Source: Clostridia bacterium (GTDB lineage Bacteria > Bacillota > Clostridia > Peptostreptococcales > Anaerovoracaceae). Taken from it: 15,525 nucleotides of DNA. Numbering within the stretch: position 1 is the stretch's first letter; every line of letters starts with the position of its first letter. Below the pieces are notes generated by a model. The model was not told where the DNA came from and made no database searches. It worked only from the letters and a program-made list of their open reading frames with translations. The stretch spans positions 1 through 15,525 of the forward strand of contig JAIKZT010000024.1 in assembly GCA_024682015.1 (NCBI GenBank), written 5' to 3'. This document shows positions 1 through 9,000 of the stretch, in pieces. A program made the translations under genes and the position numbers.

Positions 1-3000
1 TTCGGGCTCCCAGCCGAGGAAGGTGAAGCCTTCCTTCGCAGGTTCCTTTCCGGGATAGACCGGCGTTTCGCCTTCAGCCATCTCAAGTTCGGCGAGCACG
101 GTGCCGTCGTCATCCTGGAAGGTGACCGCATAGACCGTCACGCTGCTCTTTTCGACCAGCTGCGCCTCGCCGCTCTCCGCCGTCGTGACGACGTAGTCCG
201 GATCGAAGCTGACGAAGCTGCCGGCGATGCCGTTGGCGCCAAGGCCGCTCGTGAAGACGCCCTCCGCGGGGATCAGGTCTTCTTCGCCCGGCTCGACCAG
301 CGCGATCTGATAGGATCCGCTGAGCGCGTCCGCGATCACAATAGGTCTGTCTGGTGCGGTCACGATCGCTCCGGTGACGTACACATCGCCGGAAAGGCTG
401 AAGTTGCGTCCCTTTTGCGCGGCGACCGCGATGCCGTCCGCGCTTTCGAGGATCTCGCCGCCGCAGATGGCCAGCGAATCGGGCGAATAGTATCCCTGCG
501 CCTCTTCCTCGTCCTCGCACCACTCCATGATCTGTTCGAGCGTCTCGAAGTCCGCCTCGTACCAGATGGCGTTGCCCAGGCCCGTTTTGGCGGTGTTGTC
601 TTCGATGGTGCCGCCGCTGATCGTGCAGCTGACCGTCCGCCAGCCCTGATCGCAGATGCCGATGCCCGCGCCGTACCAGGCGGCATTGCCGCTGATGGTT
701 CCTCCGTACATGTTGAAGGTTCCGGCCTCCAGATATACGCCGCCGCCGTACTGGGACGTGCTCTCGTAGATCTCGCCATCGTACTCGGTGACTCTGTACC
801 CGTTGCCGGTGATGGTGCCGCCGTACAGGTTGAACGTTCCTTCGCGCACGGACACGGCGCCGCACAGGTAGCTGTAGGAATCAGTGATGGTGCCGCCGTA
901 CATGTTGAGCTCGCCCATGACGTCCACGATGGCATAGTCGGTGTATCCCGCGCCGGAGATCGTGCCGGTGCCGCCATCGTCGTACAGGTTGAGCTGCGAC
1001 CCCTGCAGAACGATCACGGGGCCGCCCGAGATCGTGTGCCCGTTGAGGCAGATATCCGTCACGAGCTTCTCTCCCGTTTCGCTGTAAGTGTCGTAATCTT
1101 CCGGCGTGCCCCAGCCGAAGCGGTTCAGGGTGACGTCGCACTCCAGGTAGTAGCTGCCTCCTTCGGAAGGCAGGTTCTGCGGGTCGTTCCAGGGCTGGAA
1201 CGTGACGCCGTCGTGCGCGTGGCCGTCGCTGATGAGCAGCGTGGACGGGGCGTAGGTGACGGTGTAGTTGCCCTGGCTGGCTTCACCTGTGACCGTGATG
1301 GCGTAGGTGCCCGCCTCTTCGCCCGGTTCGCGGGTGACGGTGTAGGAGAGCACGTCCTCGCTTTCGCCGTTCTTCAGGCCCGTGACGGTGACCGTCAGCT
1401 CCGGATCCGGATCGCCGGCGTTCTTCGTCTGGATGTCCGCCGCCACGGTGACGGGGGCCGGGGTGATGGTCAGCGTCGCGCTCTGGCGCACGAAATAGTA
1501 ATCTCCGTAGTAATCGTCGGAAAGCTGCGGCGTGACCACGTATTCGCCCACATTTTCGCCCGGTTCACGCTCGTAGGTGAGCTCGTAGACCAGGTGATGC
1601 GCCCAGAGATTGTACCAGACCTCGAAGCTCGGATAACCCAGAGCTTCCAGTTCTTCGTCCGACGGGAGGTCGGGCAGGTACCGGTAGGCCGGGTCCGCGT
1701 CTCCGTAGACCTTGGAGGCGTCCTGCGGGCGGATGATGATCAGATGCTTCAGGATGACGGCCTGCGGCTCGCAGAAATAGCTGGCCAGCGTGCCGTCGAG
1801 CTTCGTGCGGACGATCTCGCACACGTAATAGCTGGGCGTCTCGCTGAAGTCTTCGGTGACGGTGGCCTGCGCGGTGTCCGCGCCGGTGCAGGTCTCGATC
1901 TCCTGCAGGTTTTCGCCGTTCTCGTCGCAGGCGTACCAGTGATAGGCGATCGGATAGCCCGGGCTTGCCGGCGAGGGCTGCGCGCTCGCGGTGAGCACCG
2001 CCGTGGTCTCGTCCAGGATGACGAACGAGGCGCTGATCTCGGGCGCGCCGTTGTTGTGGATGGTCAGGACGTAATCCGCTTCCGTCTCGCCTTCCGCCGT
2101 CGGATTGTCGACGTGGATGCGGAGGACCGTATCCGTGCCTGGGGTCATTTCGATCATGCCCGTGAAGCGGTAGCCGTCGCCGCTCGTGCCGGCTACGGCC
2201 GTTTCCTCCTCACCGGACACGAGGAACACGCTGACCTCGGCCAGCGGGCTCGCCGCTACGGCGGTCAGGCCCGTGGGGCCGGTCAGGTCGTCCACCGCGA
2301 GCTCCGCCGCGCCGTCCTCGAAGATGGCCGGGGTGAGACCCGCCGCGCCCTGGAAATCGATGGCGCTGAGCTGCGCGCTGTCGTCGCCCATCAGCAGGTC
2401 GGTGTAGGCGAAACGCACGGAGGCGCCGGTCTGGTCGAAGGTGAAGGACACGTCGGTCTTCGCCTCGCCGCCCAGGCTGATGAGGCCGCTGTCGGGGGCG
2501 TTCTCGTCGTAGCTCTGCTTTTCATCGATGATCCTGCCGTTTTCGTCCAGGAGATAGACGATCAGGTTGCCCGTCTTCGTCTCGGTCAGGCGGGTGTTCT
2601 GCAGATGGACGGTCACGGTGGTGACCCCGCCATCCGAGGCCACGTCGCTGTTGATCAGCACGTCGAGCCCCGTGCGGAGCCGCATGTTCTCGCAGGTGAC
2701 GGTGGCGTAGTTGTTGGACTGGACGGGCTCGGGGACCGTAACGGCCTTGTCGTCCACGGTCTGGAGCACTTCCGCCTTGATGTAGACGGGAACGCCGTTC
2801 TCGGAGATCTCGGAAGCTCCCGCAGCGCTGTTCGCCAGGAAGGCGCCCACGTCGAAGACGACCTGCGTGCTGTATCCGCCTTCGTCGATCATCTTCAGGC
2901 TCTCGTCGTCGCTGATGATGACGTCGTTCAGCCCGTCGATGGGGGCTTCGAAGGTCGCGTCGTTCCAGAAGCTCAGCTTTACGCTGCGGCCGCTGCCCTC

Positions 3001-6000
3001 CAGGAAGGAATCCTGGCGGTTGTTCAGCTTGATCTGGATCGTGCGCCTGCCCTCGATCTCCTCCAGGATGGCCGCGTCAATGACCTGCAGGTCCGGAAGA
3101 TCCATCATGACGGTCCCCATGACATCGTCCATCGGGACGTCCCCGATGCCGTCGCCGTCGCTGTCGGCCATGGCGGACACGGTGTAGGCCGGATCCTCCA
3201 CGCCGTCCTCGGGAACGGTGTATGCCGCCCAGAGTTCCGTCTGATGGCCCGGCAGCAACAGCAGTCCGTTGAATTCCGTCTCATAGCCGCCGACGTTCAC
3301 GGTGATGTCCGTGATGGGCTCGATGCCCTTGTTCTCCACGCTCAGGCCTACCAGCGTATCCGCGCCCAGGCGCACGGCCTCGTAATCCACGGCCAGCGTC
3401 GGGACCTCGAAGGCGTTCTGGTAGGTGTCCGTGGCGACGTACATGGCGTAGGTCGTCGAGGGCACATAATAGGTAACGGTATCCCCGCCGGCGGTCTGGC
3501 CGGTCTTTTCGACCACGCCGTCCGCGCCGTAGGTGGTGCCGAGCACGACAGCCTTCAGGTTCGTCCCGGCTTCCGCGTAGACGTCGAAGTGGTCGATCAG
3601 GGTCGCGTCGCCCATCTCAGCCACCTTCAGGGCGCCGGTGAAGCCTATGGAATCGTTGTTAACGCCGTAGAAGTAGAACTTGACGCTCTTCAGCACGTCC
3701 TTGTCCACCGTGTCGGTGCTGCTGCCCTCGCTGCCGGAGGAAGTGCCGGAATCGCGCTCCACCCAGACCAGCGAGAGGTCGGTGATGCTCTCCGCGTTCT
3801 TGGTGAAGCGGAAGTTGGAGCTGACGGAAACGTCGGGCGCAGTGGCGACCTTGCTCATGGATTCGGGGATCAGCTGCGTGGCCAGGCCGTTTGCGTCGAA
3901 GTCCAGCATGCCGATGTCCGATTCCGTGCCGGAGGCCTTCTCCGACTCTTTGCCCGTGTTCACGTTCTGCGTGTACCAGCCGAGCAGGAAGTGCTGCTGG
4001 CCGTCCTGCGGGAAGGTGACCGCCGCGAGCTGCGGGTTCTCGTCCACCTTGTCGTTGTTGGTGACGCAGACGTTGCGGATCATCTCGCCGTCTCTTCCCA
4101 CCACCGCGTAGACGATCTCGCGGTCGGTGATGGTGGTGTCCACGTCGTCCTTGTCGAGCGTGTAGGCCACGGCCGCCGTGCCGTCGTCCATCATGGCCGA
4201 GGTGATGGCCTTGACCCCGCCGGAGGTGCCGTTGTACAGCATCCCGGTATCGCTCCAGCTGCGGTTCTCGTAGATCTTGTAGAGGATGACGTCCTGTTCG
4301 AATTCCGTCAGCTTGTCGGCGTCGACGGTCGTCACGCTGCGCCAGGCGACGATGGCCCGGTCTCCGCTGACGGCGACCGTGGGCGCCACGTCGGGACTCT
4401 CGTTCTCGGTCAGGCGCGTGGTGGCCCACTCGCCGTTGGAGTAGATGGAAGCGTAGATCTCGGTGCCGTTCATCAGCGACATCTTCTCTTCGCCGTCGAG
4501 GACGGAGCCGGCTTCCTTCTCCAGGTCCACCGTCTGTCTCGCCCAGGCGGCTGCCGCGAAGCGGCTGGTGCCGTCCACGGCGAGCTCGCTGTCGCCGAAG
4601 CCTCCGTCGTCGATGATGCCCGCCTGCTCATAGGTGGGCCAGCCGCTGACGGCGTAGGCTGCGCGGGTCTTCGTGATGTCCGGATCCTGCTGGTCGGTCA
4701 CGTAGACCATCAGCTGCCCGTCCCTGGTCAGTTCGGGGTTCGCGTACGGATAGGTGTTGCTTTCGAGGTTGTTGATGGGGAATGCCGGACCGCGGCGCGG
4801 CACGTAGGACCACTGGCGGTCGCCGTTTTCGAGGTAATCCCTGTCTTCGAGGGTGGGCGCCATGCTGACCGCCACGAGCTGTCTGCCGCCCGCGCTGCCC
4901 ATCATCTTGGCGTCGCCGTTGTTGAGCAGGGCTTCGATGGCGCGCTTCAGGTTCTTCTGGTTGTTCTCCCAGTGTTCCGTGATGCTGTCGTAGCTGTTGA
5001 ACGACTCGTTGAACAGGTCGAACGAGTACGACAGGAGCACCCAGTCTATCTCAAAGAACAGGAACTTGACGATCAGCTCGATGCCGATCTGCCCGTTCAG
5101 CCGTATGTGCTGGCCGCTCAGGTTCGCGGATTCCGTGTTCTGGGCGGGAGGATTGGGGTCGCCTTCGCTGTTCAGGCCCGTGGCCAGGATCAGCGCGTCC
5201 GGATTCTTCTCCAGATAGGGGCGGTTGAGCCAGGCGAACTGCATGTCGAGGGTGATCAGCCCGAAGATGCCCAGCTTGAAGGCCACGACGGAATAGTCGA
5301 AGCCGACGCCCGCGAACAGGCGCAGATACAGGTAGATGCGCAGCTGCGTCAGATACTCGGTCGCCACGTCGATCTGCGTGCTCTCCTCGGTCTTCATGTA
5401 GGCCGCGGTGATGGCGTCCATGCTGACTTCGATGTTGCCGCCGGCCGTCAGTTCGGTGGTGAAGGGGATGGGGCCGACCATGTAGTTCCAGGACTGCGAG
5501 TACTCGACTCCGCCGCCCACGTGGAAGCCGCCGGAGATGGGCTGCATCGACCACTTGGCTTCGTGGAAGTCGTAGTAGATCACGACCTCCATGTAGCCGC
5601 CGATGGAGACGCTCCAGTCGGAACCGCCGCCGCGGTTGCGCATGGCAGACTCCATTTCCTTCTGCTTGCCGGATCCCCATTCGGAGGGGCTCTGCTTGGC
5701 CATCTCGATGCGCTCCAGCACGTCCTGCTTCTCGCTGATCTCCAGGTCTTCCGTTTCGATGAAGGAGAAGCCGCTGTCGCCGGCGCCTTCGATGCGGTCG
5801 CCGTAGTTGGCCTGGATGAAGCCCAGGAACCTGGTGGGATCGGAGGTGGGCGCGATCTTCACTTCGAAGAGGTGCGGGTCGCCGTCCGTGTACTGCTCCC
5901 TGGAGACCAGGCGCAGGATCGCGTTGACGAACTGGTCGCCCGTGCCCATGTTGTTCGAGCCGTTGGTGCTCATGGCGCTGCCGTAGCCTTTGAGCTCGTT

Positions 6001-9000
6001 CTCCAGGTCGGGGCTGTCCGCCACGGAGCCCGCTCCCGTCAGATTGCAGATCTGGATGCCCAGATCTTCCTTGCGGGACATGGTAACGCCGTCCCGGTAG
6101 TACTCCAGATAGGTGGAGCACATGCCGCCGGGATCGATGACGCCTTCCAGGCTGTCTTCGGACAGCTCGACGGTATAGGTGGTGATCTCGTCGGAGATGA
6201 AGGGATAGGTCGCGTCGTTGCTGACGTTGGAGGAGTAGGCAGGACCATCCGCGATCGCTTCGCCGTCCGCGGTGAACAGCTGCAGGCGGTTCGAAGCGCC
6301 GGGCTGTGCCGGCTCACCCCACCACAGGACCATGCTGCTCAGTTCGGCCTGCGGACTGTTGTCGTTGAGCCCAACGCGGGTGTTGCTGCGCAGGACGTCC
6401 GTCTGCCTGCCGTCCGTGGTGACGTACTGTCCGACCAGGAAGGGATGAGGCGTGCCGGTGGGATTGCTGCGGAAGTTGACGATGGCGCTGCCGCTGCTGA
6501 TGCGGTTCTGCGCGCTGATGTTGGCGTCCTCGTTGATGAAGAGCGGGTAGTAATCGTCGCTGTCGGCCTTGCTGATCAGGAAGACGTAGCGGACGCTGCT
6601 GGTGGGCTCCAGATCGTAGCCGTTTATGCCGCCCGTGTTCCACTGTGTCTGGTCCATGACGATCTCGAGCTTGCCGCTCGCGCCGAGCTGGATCGTCTGG
6701 TCCGTGCTGCCCGGCACGGAAGGCGGCGTGCTCGTGTTTAGTGCGAAGGCCGCGTTCGGCTGGTAGACGCCCATGTAATAGACGCCGCCGCGGAAGGTGA
6801 TGCTTCCGGTATACGGGGTGCCGTTGGGGTTCTTGAGGTAGACGTAGGCGTAAGCCGCCTGACGCAGGGTCAGGTAGTTGCAGGGATAGAGATCCAGCTT
6901 CGTGGAATCCCTTTCTCCGGACAGGAGCTGTTCGGCCTTGAAGGATCCCAGGTAGGTATCGCCGTTGTAATTCGCCTTGCAGTGGACCGTGGAGGCGATG
7001 CCGCTCTCCTCGTAGTGCGCCAGGGCGCCGGTATTGTCCGAAGATACGGTAACGGTCTCGCCGAGGCCGTTTACGAACTGCACCTTCGTCGTCGTCTTGG
7101 GATAGAACTGGAAGATGTACAGCTTGTCCTTCAGCGTTTCCACGGTGACGTCCAGCGAAGCCTCCATGCCGGTGAGGGTATGGGTGGCCGAGATCTCGGT
7201 CTGGCCGGTGCTCAGGCCGGAGAGGACGAAGTCCGTGGTGGGCCGGTAGGCGGTATAGGTGAAGTTGCGGATGTCCTCGTAGACGTAGCCCTGCTGATAG
7301 TTGATGGTGGCCACGCTGTCGTCGCTGGAATCCCACGCCAGCCGGTCGGCCAGTTCCGCCCAGGCGAATTCACCGTAGTTTGCGGAGATCTCGTTGTGCA
7401 GGGAGATGTCGCGGTTCAGGCCGAGGATCTCGCTCGAGGTCATGTTCGAGATGGCCTCGACGTTCGACATGAGGATGGAAGGCGTCTGGCCGTCTTCCGC
7501 AGGGACCTCCACGCCGTCCACGAGGATCTTCAGAGCGTCCTCGTCGTAGACGTACAGCAGGAAGGAATCGTAGCTCCAGGTGCTGTCCTTGCCGTTTTTG
7601 GCGCGGATGGTGACCGTGTAGATCTGCCGGAAGCTGGTCGGGTCATTGGTGTTTGCCTCGAAGTCGGAGATGTGCAGCGTATAGCTGCCGGTGTACGCGC
7701 CGCCCTCCCGGTACGTGCCGGGATCGTTGATGACGGCAACGGGTTCGCTGTCGCCCGAGCGGACGACCTGCATTTCGAACATGTTGCCGCCGTTGGAATA
7801 CTGGTCGAAACTCTGGATGGTCCAGGGGATCTCCACGGTTCCCACCGTATCCGTCACGTAATAGCTGCTGAGTTTACCGAAGCTCACCTGTGCCGGCAGG
7901 GCGCGCACCGTGACCGAGCGATCGGCATGGAAATCGTTCCCGTCGATATCAAAGGGTTCGTAGCGGTCCTCATAATAGTTGTAGCACACGGGGGTGACCC
8001 GCACGGTGTAGTAGTTCCAGTCCGGATGGTCGTACCAGTATGTCAGGTAACCCCCGGGAATGATGATGCTGTTGCTGGTGGTATAGCCTTCCCAGATCAG
8101 GCCCAGCGGGTCTTCCTCGTAGCCCCTGACGAACATTTCGACGTGGAAATTCGTTGCGCCGTATGTCAGGAGGTTGCTGTTCCAGTAGACGGGCAGGGAT
8201 GAGCCGCCGGCAATCTCGATCTGGCGCGATGAATTGGGGAGCGCCAGATAGGGAATGTAGCCTTCCCTGAAATCCAGAGCGAGGAAACCCACGTTTTGGG
8301 ATCTTTTCCCCATGCTGCCGTTTACGGCGATGACGAAGGGATAGACTCTCCCCAGACCGGTGGCTTCGATGTAGCCTTCCGTGTCTATGGAAGCGATCTC
8401 GCCGTTCGTCAGGTACGAGGAATACCCGTAGTCGTCGGTGTATTCGATAATGCTGAAGATGAAGTTGGCGTTTTGGTCCAGCGGCACGTGGGTCTCGTCG
8501 CTCAGCACCGTGGTGTAGGAGGTGTCGCCGAAACTGTAGTCATCCGCGTCCAGCACCGGATACATCCGGATGGTGGGGGAACTGGAAATGTCAACGGGAA
8601 CTATGGTGACCGCGTTGTTGGGCTGAGGCGCGTACACCTCGTCGATGTCCACCAGTTTCGGATCCGGATAATCGACCGTGATGCGGATCCGGATGTTCTC
8701 CCTCTCGATGTATTTCATCGGGTAGATGGACACGCAGTCGCTCAGGCCGAAGATCCGTTCCCCGTACACGATGTTTCCGTTTTCGTCGCGTTCCCTTACC
8801 AGAAAGAGCCCGACGGTGCACGGCAGCGGTTCTTCGAAGCCTTCCGGAAGCCATTCGTCGCGTATGTAGAACCTGCCGGTCAGCTTGCCTCCCGTAACGC
8901 TGCCTTCGATGCCGCCTGCGAGCTGGCCGAGATGAATGAGGCCGTCCCCCGCATAGTGTTCGCCCGTGCCGGGAATGTAGATGCTGAAGTAGAGGTCGTT

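Noticed and set aside
5221..5340. Hydrophobic stretch of the giant protein as a transmembrane helix
   Set aside because: Hydrophobic residues alternate with polar or charged ones and aromatic residues are frequent, which fits beta-strands better than a membrane helix.
415..6741. A 2,108-codon plus-strand open frame
   Set aside because: It is exactly in antisense codon register to the giant gene, has arginine/valine/alanine/aspartate-rich low-complexity composition, no recognisable domain and no credible ribosome binding site. The minus-strand frame has a signal peptide, domains and a Shine-Dalgarno.
5051..7336. Minus-strand frames at 5051-6121 and 6314-7336
   Set aside because: They are out-of-frame shadows within the continuous giant reading frame, rich in arginine, proline and histidine, without domains.
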